NCBI RefSeq assembly: GCF_003116095.1 | Contig: NZ_LGRA01000018.1 | Span: forward strand, 953,730-1,017,729 | Source: Azospirillum sp. TSO35-2 | GTDB taxonomy: Bacteria > Pseudomonadota > Alphaproteobacteria > Azospirillales > Azospirillaceae | DNA: 64,000 bases | Direction: 5' to 3' | In this document: positions 45,924 through 56,228 of the stretch, piece by piece | Numbering within the stretch: position 1 is the stretch's first letter | How the letters are laid out: every line of letters starts with the position of its first letter | Program-made: the position numbers and the translations under genes | Notes under the pieces: generated by a model | What the model was told of the DNA's origin: nothing | Databases searched by the model: none | Seen by the model: only the letters and a program-made list of their open reading frames with translations

Positions 45924-46616
45924 ATGCCAAGTGGTCATACCGCGACTCGGGAGAAACACCGCCGCGAGGTTCGGGTCTGGGACCTGCCGACCCGCCTGTT
46001 TCATTGGGCGCTGGTGGGTGCGGTGGCGGTCGCGGTTCTATCGGCCGAGCTGGATGTGCTTTCCGTTCATATGTTGGCGGGCGAAACAGTTCTGGCTCTG
46101 GTGCTGTTCCGGCTGGCCTGGGGCGTGGTCGGCAGCCAGACCGCGCGCTTCGCCGATTTCGTGAAGGGGCCGCGCGCCATCCTGGACTATCTGAAGCGGG
46201 CGAGGGCCGGGGGCGAGGCGGCCTTCACCCTGGGCCACAACCCGCTGGGTGCGCTGATGGTGGTGGCGCTGCTGCTGGTGCTGCTGGTGCAGGCGTCCAG
46301 CGGCCTGTTCGCCAGCGACGACGTCCTGGTCGATGGGCCGCTGGTGCCGCTGGCCTCCGGCGCCGTCGTGTCGGCGCTCAGCACCGTCCACCGCGTGCTG
46401 GCCAACGGCATCTTCGCGCTGGTCGGCCTGCACGTCGTCGCGGTGTTCTTCTACCTGCTGGTCAAGAAGGACAATCTGATCCGCCCGATGGTCACCGGCC
46501 GCAAGGCGGTGCCGGTCCCGGTGACGGAGCCGCGCCGTGCCCCGGCGGCGCTGGCGCTGGCCATCCTGGCGGCGACGGCCGGGCTGGTCCTGCTGGTGCT
46601 GCGCGCCGCGTCCTGA
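45924..46616 (+). CDS. Cytochrome b561-type membrane protein
   Basis: The 230-residue protein has four or five hydrophobic helices and opens with VRVWDLPTRLFHWALVGAVA, the typical start of di-heme b-type cytochromes of the b561/Ni-Fe hydrogenase group, with further helix His in SVHMLAGETVL, STVHRVLANG and GLHVVAVFFY as candidate heme ligands. It probably passes electrons between the quinone pool and periplasmic c-type proteins. ATG 45924 has GAGGA 8 bases upstream; the upstream ATG 45879 has none. The next gene encodes a di-heme peroxidase. Confidence 0.85.
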   Translation: MPSGHTATREKHRREVRVWDLPTRLFHWALVGAVAVAVLSAELDVLSVHMLAGETVLALVLFRLAWGVVGSQTARFADFVKGPRAILDYLKRARAGGEAAFTLGHNPLGALMVVALLLVLLVQASSGLFASDDVLVDGPLVPLASGAVVSALSTVHRVLANGIFALVGLHVVAVFFYLLVKKDNLIRPMVTGRKAVPVPVTEPRRAPAALALAILAATAGLVLLVLRAAS

Positions 46617-46658
46617 CCCCTCGGGTCCGGCCTATGCCGTTGGTTGTGTGCGACAATG

Positions 46659-46688
46659 CGCCGTCTGGGGTTGGACGGCGTCTTGTCT
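46659..46688 (+). terminator. Possible terminator after the b561 gene
   Basis: CGCCGTC (46659-46665) and GACGGCG (46674-46680) can pair around an 8-base loop, followed by TCTTGTCT. The stem is short, so the call is weak. Confidence 0.35.
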
Positions 46689-46812
46689 AGAATGACTCCA
46701 GATTGATCCGCACCAAAACCAATGACAGCGGCCCGATTCCGGGACCAATCGACCTGCGACCGGTCGAAATGGCAGGTTGTGGGTGACGTGGCCGCGCCGG
46801 GGGACATCACCC

Positions 46813-47943
46813 ATGAACGCGCTACCCGAACGCGGCCTCGCCGCATCCTTGAGACATGCGCTGATCGGCAGGGCCGCCGCCCTCGCCACCGCCCTTGGGG
46901 CCCTGGCCGTCGCCGGCGCCGCGCTGGCGGCCGACCCTGCGTCCGCCCCGTCCGCGAACGGTCCGTCCGACACCCTGATGAGCCGCGCGCGCGAGCTGTT
47001 CAAGCCGCTGCCGGCCACCCTTCCCGTGGTCCGCAACAACGCCGTCACCCGCGAGAAGATCGACCTGGGCAAGATGCTGTTCTTCGACCCGCGCCTGTCG
47101 GCCAGCGGCATCTTCTCGTGCAACAGCTGCCACAATCTGGGGCTCGGCGGGGTGGACGGGCTGGAAACCTCGGTCGGCCACGGCTGGCAGAAGGGGCCGC
47201 GCAACGCGCCGACCGTGCTGAACGCGGTGCTGAACGTCGCCCAGTTCTGGGACGGCCGGGCGGAGGACCTGAAGGCCCAGGCCAAGGGGCCGATCCAGGC
47301 CGGGGTGGAGATGAACAGCACGCCCGACCGCGTGATGGCGGTGCTGAACAGCGTCCCCGCCTACAAGGCCAAGTTCGCCGACGCGTTCCCGAACGAGACG
47401 ACCCCCGTCACCTTCGACAACGTCGCGATGGCGATCGAGGCGTTCGAGGCGACGCTGACCACCCCCGCCGCCCCGTTCGACCAGTATCTGGAGGGCAAGG
47501 CCGACGCGCTGACCGCGACGCAGAAGGCCGGGCTGGGGCTGTTCATCGACAAGGGCTGCGCCGGCTGCCACAATGGCGTCAACGTCGGCGGCCATGACTA
47601 TTTCCCCTTCGGCGTGGTCGCCAAGCCGGGCGCCGAGATCCTGCCGCCCACCGACAAGGGCCGCTTCGCCGTCACCAAGACCGCCGACGACGAGTATGTC
47701 TTCCGCGCCCCCACCCTGCGCAACGTCGCGCTGACCGCGCCCTATTTCCATTCGGGCAAGGTGTGGGACCTGCGCCAGGCGGTGGCGGTGATGGGATCGA
47801 GCCAGCTCGGCGCCACCCTGACCGACCAGGAGATCGACTCGATCACCGCGTTCCTGCAATCGCTGACCGGGCAGCAGCCCCGGGTCGAGTACCCGCTGCT
47901 GCCGGCCAGCACGCCGGCGACGCCGCAGCCGGTGTTCAAGTAA
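46813..47943 (+). CDS. Di-heme cytochrome c peroxidase (CcpA/MauG family)
   Basis: A 376-residue periplasmic protein with a signal peptide ending near GAALAADP. It has two CxxCH heme sites, FSCNSCHNLGLGG near residue 101 and KGCAGCHNGVNVGG near 247, plus RNAPTVLNAVLN and VFRAPTLRNVALTAPYFHSG, all typical of bacterial di-heme peroxidases that reduce hydrogen peroxide to water with electrons from small cytochromes. ATG 46813 follows GGGGGACATC. Neighbouring cytochrome b561 and cytochrome c' genes make a local heme-protein group. Confidence 0.93.
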   Translation: MNALPERGLAASLRHALIGRAAALATALGALAVAGAALAADPASAPSANGPSDTLMSRARELFKPLPATLPVVRNNAVTREKIDLGKMLFFDPRLSASGIFSCNSCHNLGLGGVDGLETSVGHGWQKGPRNAPTVLNAVLNVAQFWDGRAEDLKAQAKGPIQAGVEMNSTPDRVMAVLNSVPAYKAKFADAFPNETTPVTFDNVAMAIEAFEATLTTPAAPFDQYLEGKADALTATQKAGLGLFIDKGCAGCHNGVNVGGHDYFPFGVVAKPGAEILPPTDKGRFAVTKTADDEYVFRAPTLRNVALTAPYFHSGKVWDLRQAVAVMGSSQLGATLTDQEIDSITAFLQSLTGQQPRVEYPLLPASTPATPQPVFK

Positions 47944-47957
47944 CCTCGGGGCATGAA

Positions 47958-47991
47958 AAACCCCTCCGTCGCGGGGGCGGCGGAGGGGTTT
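47958..47991. terminator. Bidirectional terminator between peroxidase and cytochrome c' genes
   Basis: AAACCCCTCCG (47958-47968) and CGGAGGGGTTT (47981-47991) form a perfect 11-bp stem. The A-rich and T-rich ends give each strand a U-tract, so it can serve both convergent genes. Confidence 0.8.
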
Positions 47992-48009
47992 CTCGGGCCG
48001 GCGTCCCGC

Positions 48010-48459
48010 TTATTCGGAGCGGTAGCGCTGGTGGCAGGCCTTGCAGCTGTCGGCCATCGCGCCGAACGCCTTGGCCGTCGTCGCCTTGTCGCCCGAGGCG
48101 GCGGCGACCTGGAGCGCCTTGGCCGAGGCCTGGAGATCCTGCGCCTTGGCGGTGAAGTCCGGGAAGTTCGCCCAGATCAGCTCCTTGGCCGCCGTCTTGC
48201 CCTTGTCGGAGCCGGGCGGGAACAGGCTGGGGATCGTCGCGGCGAAGGCGTCGATGCGGCCCGCCACCGGGCCGACCGTGGCCAGATCGCCCTTGCCCAC
48301 GGCGTCCTTGATCTCGCCCATCGCCTTCTTGTAGTCGTCGAACCCGGCCTTGCGGGTCTGGATGACGTCCTGCGCCAGGGCGACGCCGCCGGTCAGCATC
48401 AGCGCGGCCGACGCCGCCAGCACAATACGGGAAAGCATCACGATACGCGTACCCTTCAT
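48010..48459 (-). CDS. Cytochrome c' (class II)
   Basis: The 149-residue precursor has a signal peptide ending around GGVALAQDV. The mature four-helix protein has the heme motif CKACHQRYR at its C-terminus, as in class II cytochromes c'. The distal part includes FDDYKKAMGEIKDAV. Such proteins bind NO or act in periplasmic redox balance, mostly in purple and related alphaproteobacteria. ATG 48459 is preferred; 48438 would give a shorter signal. It is convergent with the di-heme peroxidase. Confidence 0.9.
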   Translation of the reverse strand: MKGTRIVMLSRIVLAASAALMLTGGVALAQDVIQTRKAGFDDYKKAMGEIKDAVGKGDLATVGPVAGRIDAFAATIPSLFPPGSDKGKTAAKELIWANFPDFTAKAQDLQASAKALQVAAASGDKATTAKAFGAMADSCKACHQRYRSE

Positions 48460-50052
<1,593 letters not shown>

Positions 50053-50076
50053 TCGCTGCGGCGCTGTTGATGAACG

Positions 50077-50113
50077 AAGGGCCGGCACCGCAGGGTGCCG
50101 GCCCTTTTCGTTT
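50077..50113 (+). terminator. Rho-independent terminator of aatA
   Basis: AAGGGCCGGCACC (50077-50089) and GGTGCCGGCCCTT (50094-50106) form a perfect 13-bp stem with a GCAG loop, followed by TTCGTTTG. Confidence 0.9.
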
Positions 50114-50155
50114 GGGCGCTCGGGGAGGGGGCGTCTATGCGCCACCCGCCGGGAA

Positions 50156-50362
50156 TCACTTCCCGATCAGCACGTCCGACGCCTTGATGATGGCGGTGAC
50201 GCTGTCGCCGACGGCGAGGCCCAGATCCTCGACCGTCTCGCTGGTGACGGTGGAGGTGATGATGGTGCCGTTGCCGACGTCGATCTTCACCTTGGCCGAC
50301 ACCGGGCCCTTGTCCACGGCGGTGACGGTGCCCTTCAGTTGGTTGCGCGCGCTGAGCTTCAT
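50156..50362 (-). CDS. Molybdenum-pterin-binding protein (molbindin, single Mop domain)
   Basis: A 68-residue protein consisting of one Mop/TOBE domain: SARNQLKGTVTAVDKGPVSA, VKIDVGNGTIITSTVTSETV and VGDSVTAIIKASDVLIGK. These small cytoplasmic proteins assemble as hexamers and bind molybdate or tungstate for storage. No other molybdenum gene is near, so the link to nitrogenase or other molybdoenzymes is only general. It is convergent with aatA and downstream of the EF-G-like gene. Confidence 0.93.
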   Translation of the reverse strand: MKLSARNQLKGTVTAVDKGPVSAKVKIDVGNGTIITSTVTSETVEDLGLAVGDSVTAIIKASDVLIGK

Positions 50363-50517
50363 CGGATGCGGTCCTTATCGCCAAGGGATTGCTGCGCCGC
50401 GACATGCGGACGACGGAAGCTTAAGCCCGGCCATCGTCATATCCAACAGGAAGCAGCGGAACCCCCCTGCCGCTGCCCGGCCCTTGGGCAGCGGCAGGAG
50501 GCGCTGTAGTCGATCGG

Positions 50518-52557
50518 CTATTGCGCGGCCAGCAGCTCCCGCCGGATTTCCACCGCGCGGTCGGCCGCCTTGCCGACCACCTCCTGCAGGCGTTCGAACT
50601 CGGCGCTGTAGCTGCCGACACCGAAGGTCAGCGACCGCAGCTCCACGATCAGATCCTGCATGTCGGACTGCGGCATGCACGCCTTCACCTCGTCCCAGCC
50701 GGGCCAGCCCGGCCGCGCGTCGAAGCCCATCAACTGGCCGCGCCGGCCGCTGACCAGCCGCTGCACCTTCGGCGTGAAGGCGCTGGGCACCGCGATGGTG
50801 ACGGTCAGGATCGGCTCCAGCAGCACTGGCTCGCAGGCCGGCAGCGCCTCGGCCATCGCCTGCCGCGCCACCGTCTTGAACGCCATGTCGGAACTGTCGA
50901 CGGCGTGGAACTGGCCGCCGGTCAGCGTCACCGCGAAGTCGACCACCGGGAAGCCCAGCGCCCCGCGGGCCGCCGCCTCGCGCACGCCGGCCTCCACCGC
51001 CGGGATGTACTGGCGCGGCACGCTGCCGCCGACCACCGCGTCCTCGAACCGGATGCCCTCGCCGCGGGGCAGCGGCCGGATCTCGACATGGATGTCGGCG
51101 AACTGGCCGTGGCCGCCGGTCTGGCGCTTGAAGCGGGTGTGATGGCTGGTGCCCTTGCGGATCGTCTCCTTATACGGAACCTGCGGCGGCTGGCCCTTGA
51201 CCGCGACGTTGAAGCGGCTGCGCAGCCGGTCCATCGCCAGCTTCAGATGGACGTCGCCCTGGCCCCACAGCACCAGCTCGCCGGTTTCCGGCGACAGCTC
51301 CAGGGTCAGCGACGGGTCCTCCTCGCGCAGCTTCTGCAAGGCGGCGGACAGTTTCACCTCGTCGTTGCGGTTCTCGGCGCGGAGCGCCAGCCCATGCACC
51401 GGGGCCGCCGTTTCCGGCCAGTCGGCGGGCGGGCCGAGGTTGGCCTTCTCGGTCAGCCGGTCGCCGGTCGCCGCCTTGTCGAGCCGGCCCAGCGCCACGA
51501 GATCGCCGGCCATGGCCTGCGGCACCTTGGTCTGGTCGCGGCCGAACAGCTGGAAGATGCCGGACACCCGCTCGCCGCCCAGCGCCATGCCGTCGGTAAC
51601 GGTGCCGCGCCACACCCGCGCGAGGCTCAGCTTGCCGGCGTGGGAGCCCATCATGGTCTTCACCACCTGCGCCGTGGCCGCCGTATCCTTCGGGGCGTCG
51701 ATGCGGGCCGCGGTGACCGCCACCTCCGGCCCCTCGTGGCGCAGCGCCTTCAGCAGGCGGCGCACCCCGTTGTCGTTCTCGGCCGAGCCGAAGAAGACGG
51801 GGACGATCAGGTCGTCGGCCAGTTCGTGCGCCAGCGTCTCGTACAGTTCGGTGCTGTCGGGGGCCATGTCCTCCAGCAGCTTTTCCAGCAGCGCGTCGTC
51901 GAAATCGGCGGCCGATTCCAGCATCGACTGCCGCGCCTCGCTCTCCCAGTCGCGGGCGCTGTCGGGCAACGCCACGAGGTCGGAGGGCTTGTGCGGGTTG
52001 AAGCGCCACGCCCGCTCGCTGACCAGGTCGACCAGCCCGGTGATCTGGCCGTTCTCGCGCAGCGGCACCTCGCGCAGCACCAGCTTGCGGGTCGAGACCT
52101 CCTGGTAGGCGGCGACGACGTCGCGCACCCGCAGGTCGCCCAGCCCGTCGATCTTGTTGATGAACAGCAGGTGCGGGATGCGGTGGTCGTCGAGGAACTT
52201 GAACAGCGGCGCCAGCAGCACCGCCTTGTCGGGCGCGGCTTCCGCCACCACGACGGCGATGTCGGCGGCCATCAGCGCCGCCTGGGCCTCGCCCGCCAGT
52301 TCGACCGAGCCGGGGCAGTCCAGGATCGACCAGCGCTCCCCCAGGTAATCGAAGGAGGCGACGTTCAACTCGGTGCTCATCGACCGGGCCTTCGCCTCGG
52401 GCGCGCTGTCGCCCACGGCGTTGCCGTCGCGCACGCTGCCCTTGCGGGTGACGGCGCCGGCGGCGAACAGCAGGCTTTCCAGCAGCGTCGTCTTGCCGGC
52501 CAGATAGGGGCCGACCAGCGCTGCGCAGCGCGCCGTCCGGATTTGCGTATGCGGCAT
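50518..52557 (-). CDS. EF-G-like translation GTPase paralogue
   Basis: A 679-residue protein with the plan of elongation factor G: P-loop VGPYLAGKTTLLE near residue 15, G3 in ILDCPGSVEL, G4 in FINKIDGLGD, then domains II-V with VPYKETIRKGTSHHTRFKRQ and GGHGQFADIHVE. It is shorter and more divergent than canonical EF-G and fits the widespread EF-G-like/EF-G2 group, whose role (stress, recycling or tetracycline-protection-like) is not settled. ATG 52557 has a strong GGGAGGTG site. Confidence 0.88.
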   Translation of the reverse strand: MPHTQIRTARCAALVGPYLAGKTTLLESLLFAAGAVTRKGSVRDGNAVGDSAPEAKARSMSTELNVASFDYLGERWSILDCPGSVELAGEAQAALMAADIAVVVAEAAPDKAVLLAPLFKFLDDHRIPHLLFINKIDGLGDLRVRDVVAAYQEVSTRKLVLREVPLRENGQITGLVDLVSERAWRFNPHKPSDLVALPDSARDWESEARQSMLESAADFDDALLEKLLEDMAPDSTELYETLAHELADDLIVPVFFGSAENDNGVRRLLKALRHEGPEVAVTAARIDAPKDTAATAQVVKTMMGSHAGKLSLARVWRGTVTDGMALGGERVSGIFQLFGRDQTKVPQAMAGDLVALGRLDKAATGDRLTEKANLGPPADWPETAAPVHGLALRAENRNDEVKLSAALQKLREEDPSLTLELSPETGELVLWGQGDVHLKLAMDRLRSRFNVAVKGQPPQVPYKETIRKGTSHHTRFKRQTGGHGQFADIHVEIRPLPRGEGIRFEDAVVGGSVPRQYIPAVEAGVREAAARGALGFPVVDFAVTLTGGQFHAVDSSDMAFKTVARQAMAEALPACEPVLLEPILTVTIAVPSAFTPKVQRLVSGRRGQLMGFDARPGWPGWDEVKACMPQSDMQDLIVELRSLTFGVGSYSAEFERLQEVVGKAADRAVEIRRELLAAQ

Positions 52558-53271
52558 TCACACCTCCCGTGATTCCTCTGCCCGTGATTCCTCGGCCGCG
52601 GGTTCTTCGGGCCATCGATGCGTTGGGCCGTCTTCGCGGACCGCCGGGCCGGACGTCGTGCACCGGACGGCGAGCGGCCTGTTCGCCTGTGGCGTCGGAA
52701 CTCTTCAGACCTACCAAGATCCGCGAAAGAGGGGCGGCGGTGGCGTGTCCTTGCGGCCCGACCCTCGTGGAACGCGCTGTGGGCGATGCCGGCGGCGGAA
52801 AAGCGGCCGAAAACGCGGCGAATCCGGGGCCGGCAGGGCGCCCGCAGCGGACTTGATCGATGGTCCACCCGAACGACGGCCCTGTCGATGGAAAAAAGGG
52901 GCGGCAAACCGTCACGCACGGGGAACGGCCGACGCGGGTGCGGCCATGGCGCGTCGATTCGCCGCAAGCGGCGCGTCACGCCCGGCTCCGACAACGGCGG
53001 TCCGGCGGGATGCCGGCGTAAACGCTTCAAATTGAAGGGACTCGCCGGTCCGGAACGCTTGGGCCCGCGGTTGGTTGCGCGATTGCTATATTGCAATGCA
53101 ATATGACCGTAACGAAATCCGACCGACAAACAGACGAAACCTTCTGGTAGTACCGTCGCGGGCAACAAGCCGCAAACGCGAATGTGACCACGCGATGCAA
53201 CGCGGCTGAACAACGTTCAACGGGCCGGCCGGTGACACGTCGGTGGGCCCTTATCCTTGGGGAAAGAGCAC
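52558..53271. other. Long divergent intergenic region
   Basis: This 714-base gap lies between the EF-G-like gene (minus) and the Cache protein gene (plus). I see no gene with recognisable features; frames across it are Arg/Gly-rich. A 17-base palindrome at 53088-53104 is the most striking element, in a short AT-rich stretch. Confidence 0.5.
53088..53104. promoter_or_regulatory. 17-bp palindrome, operator candidate
   Basis: ATATTGCAATGCAATAT is a perfect palindrome around one central base, in a GC-rich background. It is 168 bases upstream of the Cache protein ATG. The binding protein is unknown. Confidence 0.5.
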
Positions 53272-53754
53272 ATGCGCCTGTGGTTCCGCTTGCTGGTGGC
53301 CGGCCTGATCTCCGTCGGGTCCGCCGTCTCCGCCCCCCTGTCCACCCCGGCTTTCGCCGAAGAGGCCAAGCCGACGCAGGAGGACGCCAAGGCCATCACC
53401 CTGAAGGCCGCCGACCTGATCGCCGAAAAGGGGCTGGACGACGCCGCCAAGAGCTTCAACGCCGATGGCCCGTTCAAGCATGGCGAGATCTACGTCAACG
53501 TCATCGACTTCGCCGGCGTGTGGAAGGTCTATCCGCCGCGCCCGGCCGGCGTCGGCCAGAGCGTCATCAACGTCAAGGACCCCGATGGCCGTTTCATCGT
53601 GCAGGACGTGCTGGCGGTCGCCAAGGACAAGGGCGAGGGCTGGGTCGAGTACCGCTGGCTGAACCCGGCCAGCAACAGGATCGAACCGAAGATCACCTAT
53701 GTGAAGCGTGTCCCCGGCCAGGAACTGGTCGCCTACGTCGGCATCTACAAGTAA
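53272..53754 (+). CDS. Secreted single-Cache-domain protein
   Basis: The 160-residue precursor has a signal peptide ending near TPAFAEEA. The mature part is one small Cache-type ligand-binding domain, with FNADGPFKHGEIYVNVIDFA, DGRFIVQDVLAVAKDKGEGW and VEYRWLNPASNRIEPKITYV. It has no membrane anchor or signalling domain, so it would act as a periplasmic sensor or binding protein. ATG 53272 has GGGGAAAGAG upstream; the earlier TTG is not used. A chemoreceptor gene follows 78 bases after its stop, a likely functional partner. Confidence 0.85.
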   Translation: MRLWFRLLVAGLISVGSAVSAPLSTPAFAEEAKPTQEDAKAITLKAADLIAEKGLDDAAKSFNADGPFKHGEIYVNVIDFAGVWKVYPPRPAGVGQSVINVKDPDGRFIVQDVLAVAKDKGEGWVEYRWLNPASNRIEPKITYVKRVPGQELVAYVGIYK

Positions 53755-53832
53755 CCGCGCTCGGGGCAGGCCGGTCGCCCGGACAGACCACCGTCCGGGG
53801 CGGCCTTTCGGGGCGGCGATAGGGGGGGGGTG

Positions 53833-55548
53833 ATGATGAACGGCGGTGTCTTTGCGCGGCTGTCCGGCCTGTCGGTGGCGGGGCGGGTGTTCGTGGCCCC
53901 CCTGATGGGGATCGTCCTGACGGTGGCGGCGCTGGCGCTCGCCGACCGCGAAGCGGAGCGGGCGCTGACCGCGATCGACGGCATCCACCGCGAAGCGGCG
54001 GATCGGCTGGGTCAGGTCGACCGGCTGGTGGCCATCGCCTCCGTCATCCACAGCGACGTGTCGCGGCACCTGGCGCTTTCCGGCTCCGGCATCGAGGAGG
54101 CGAAGCTCCAGGCGATGCGCGACGCCATCGCCGCCAATCAGGCCAAGGCGCGCGCGACCATCGCGGCGCTGCGGGCGATGCCGCTGTCCGAGGCGGAGCG
54201 GGCGATGCTGGACGATGTGTCGGCCCGGCTCGACGCCTACGCCAAGGCGGTGGACGAGATGAACCAGATGGCGGCGATCGACCGCCTGATCGGCATCCCG
54301 ATGATGGCCCACACCGACGACCGGTTCGCCGCGCTGACCGGCCGCATCATGGCGGCGCAGGAGGCGATCGGCCGGTCGACCGCCGCGGCGACCCAGGCGA
54401 CCCGCGACGCCGCCGCCGACGCGCGGCTGCGCTTCGCGCTGGTGATGGCGGGGCTGCTGCTGGCGATGATGGCGGGGGGCCTCGTGCTGGCGCGCTCCAT
54501 CACCCGGCCGCTGCAGCGGCTGTCGCGCAGCACCACCGACCTCGCCGCCGGCCAGCTCGACACCGTGGTGGAGGGCGGCTGGATGCGCAACGAGATCGGC
54601 GCCATGGCCCGCGCGCTGGAGGTGTTCCAGTCCAGCGCCCGCGAGGTCGAACGCCTGACCGCCGAGCAGGAACGCCAGAAGGCCGAGGCCGAGGCCGAAA
54701 AGCGTCGCGCCATCCGCGAACTGGCCGACCTGTTCGAGGCCCGCGTGGCGGAGGTGGTGCAGCAGGTCGGCGCCGGCGCCCATCAGGTGCGCAGCAACGC
54801 CGCCGGCATGCTCGACCGTGCCACCAGCGCAAACCGGCAGGCCGCCACCGTCGCCGCCGCCAGCGAACAGGCGGGGGCCAGCGTGCAGACCGCCGCCGCC
54901 GCGTCCGAGGAGATGTCGGCCTCGATCGCCGAGATCGGCGAACAGGTCCGCCGCTCCTTCGAGATGGTGCGCGGCGCGGTGCGGGCGGTGGAGGAAACCA
55001 ACGGCCACGTCGTCGGCCTGTCCGACGCCGCCGCGCGCATCGGCGAGATCGTCGGGCTGATCAACTCGATCGCGGCGCAGACCAACCTGCTGGCGCTGAA
55101 CGCCACCATCGAGGCGGCGCGGGCGGGCGAGGCGGGGAAAGGCTTCGCCGTGGTGGCGAGCGAGGTGAAGAACCTCGCCACCCAGACCGCCAAGGCGACC
55201 GAGGACATCGGCACCCAGATCGCCGCGATGCAGCAGGTGACCGGCGCCGCCGTCGCCGCGATCAAGGGGGTGGGCGACACCGTCGTCGGCATCGACGAGA
55301 TCGTCGGCTCGATCGCCGGCGCCATGGAACAGCAGTCCGCCGTGACCCAGGAGATCACCCGCAACGTCCAGGAGGCGGCCACCGGCACCCAGGAGGTCAC
55401 CCGGACCATCGCCGGCGTGTCGGCCAGCGCCGGCGAGACCGGCACCGCCGCCGGCGAAGTGCTGCGCGCCGCCGAACTGCTCGACGGCCAGGCGGTCACG
55501 CTCAACCGCGAGGTCAAGAACTTCATCGGCCGCCTGCGCCAGGGGTGA
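53833..55548 (+). CDS. Methyl-accepting chemotaxis protein
   Basis: The 571-residue receptor has helix 1 (about 16-38), a four-helix-bundle-like periplasmic domain, helix 2 (about 200-222), HAMP (about 223-275) and a cytoplasmic signalling domain whose tip reads [20 protein letters not shown] followed by [15 protein letters not shown]. It controls CheA through CheW. Its sensor domain is not a Cache type, while the preceding gene encodes a free Cache domain, which suggests a two-protein receptor. Start codons GTG 53830, ATG 53833 and ATG 53836 are all adjacent behind a G-run. Confidence 0.93.
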   Translation: MMNGGVFARLSGLSVAGRVFVAPLMGIVLTVAALALADREAERALTAIDGIHREAADRLGQVDRLVAIASVIHSDVSRHLALSGSGIEEAKLQAMRDAIAANQAKARATIAALRAMPLSEAERAMLDDVSARLDAYAKAVDEMNQMAAIDRLIGIPMMAHTDDRFAALTGRIMAAQEAIGRSTAAATQATRDAAADARLRFALVMAGLLLAMMAGGLVLARSITRPLQRLSRSTTDLAAGQLDTVVEGGWMRNEIGAMARALEVFQSSAREVERLTAEQERQKAEAEAEKRRAIRELADLFEARVAEVVQQVGAGAHQVRSNAAGMLDRATSANRQAATVAAASEQAGASVQTAAAASEEMSASIAEIGEQVRRSFEMVRGAVRAVEETNGHVVGLSDAAARIGEIVGLINSIAAQTNLLALNATIEAARAGEAGKGFAVVASEVKNLATQTAKATEDIGTQIAAMQQVTGAAVAAIKGVGDTVVGIDEIVGSIAGAMEQQSAVTQEITRNVQEAATGTQEVTRTIAGVSASAGETGTAAGEVLRAAELLDGQAVTLNREVKNFIGRLRQG

Positions 55549-55705
55549 GCGGGGCCGGAAGGCCGGCCCGCGAAGTTTGGTCGCATCAGTCTTGAAACCT
55601 TCCTCCTGCGCCCAAGCTGTTGTCCGGAACCGCGGGGCGGCGGCCGGTGACGGCCGCGTCGGCGCCGGGGCATGATGCAGGACCAAGACAAGAAGGATCG
55701 AACGC

Positions 55706-56173
55706 ATGAAGATCGACATCGGGATCTCGGACGCCGACCGTAAGAGCATCGCCGAAGGTCTGAACAAGGTTCTGGCCGACACCTTCGCGCTCTACATCAA
55801 GACCCATTCGTTCCACTGGAACGTCACCGGGCCGATGTTCAACACGCTCCACACCATGTTCATGACCCAGTACACGGAGCTGTGGAACGCGCTGGACGAG
55901 ATCGCGGAGCGCATCCGCGCGCTGGGCTATCCGGCGCCGGGCAGCGTCTCGCAGTTCGCCGAACTGGCGTCGATCAAGGAAGAGGCGGGCGTTCCCAAGG
56001 CGAACGACATGATCCGCCAACTGGTCGAGGGGCATGAGGCCGCCGCCCGCACCATCCGCGGCGTCTTCCCGGCCGCCGAGCAGGGCAGCGACGAACCGAC
56101 CGCCGACCTGCTGACCCAGCGCCTGCAGATCCACGACAAGACCGCCTGGATGCTGCGCAGCATGCTGGAGTAG
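55706..56173 (+). CDS. dps: Dps-family ferritin-like DNA-protection protein
   Basis: A 155-residue protein with the Dps ferroxidase pattern: [20 protein letters not shown], then [22 protein letters not shown], and [20 protein letters not shown] at the end. Twelve subunits form a shell that oxidises and stores iron with hydrogen peroxide and can bind DNA, protecting the cell in stress. AGAAGGATCGAACGC precedes the ATG. It is followed by a convergent histidine kinase gene. Confidence 0.93.
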   Translation: MKIDIGISDADRKSIAEGLNKVLADTFALYIKTHSFHWNVTGPMFNTLHTMFMTQYTELWNALDEIAERIRALGYPAPGSVSQFAELASIKEEAGVPKANDMIRQLVEGHEAAARTIRGVFPAAEQGSDEPTADLLTQRLQIHDKTAWMLRSMLE

Positions 56174-56228
56174 CCGCTCCGCGGCTCTTCCCGCCGCGGA
56201 CCCTGCCGCGGCGGGGCGTTGACCGGGG

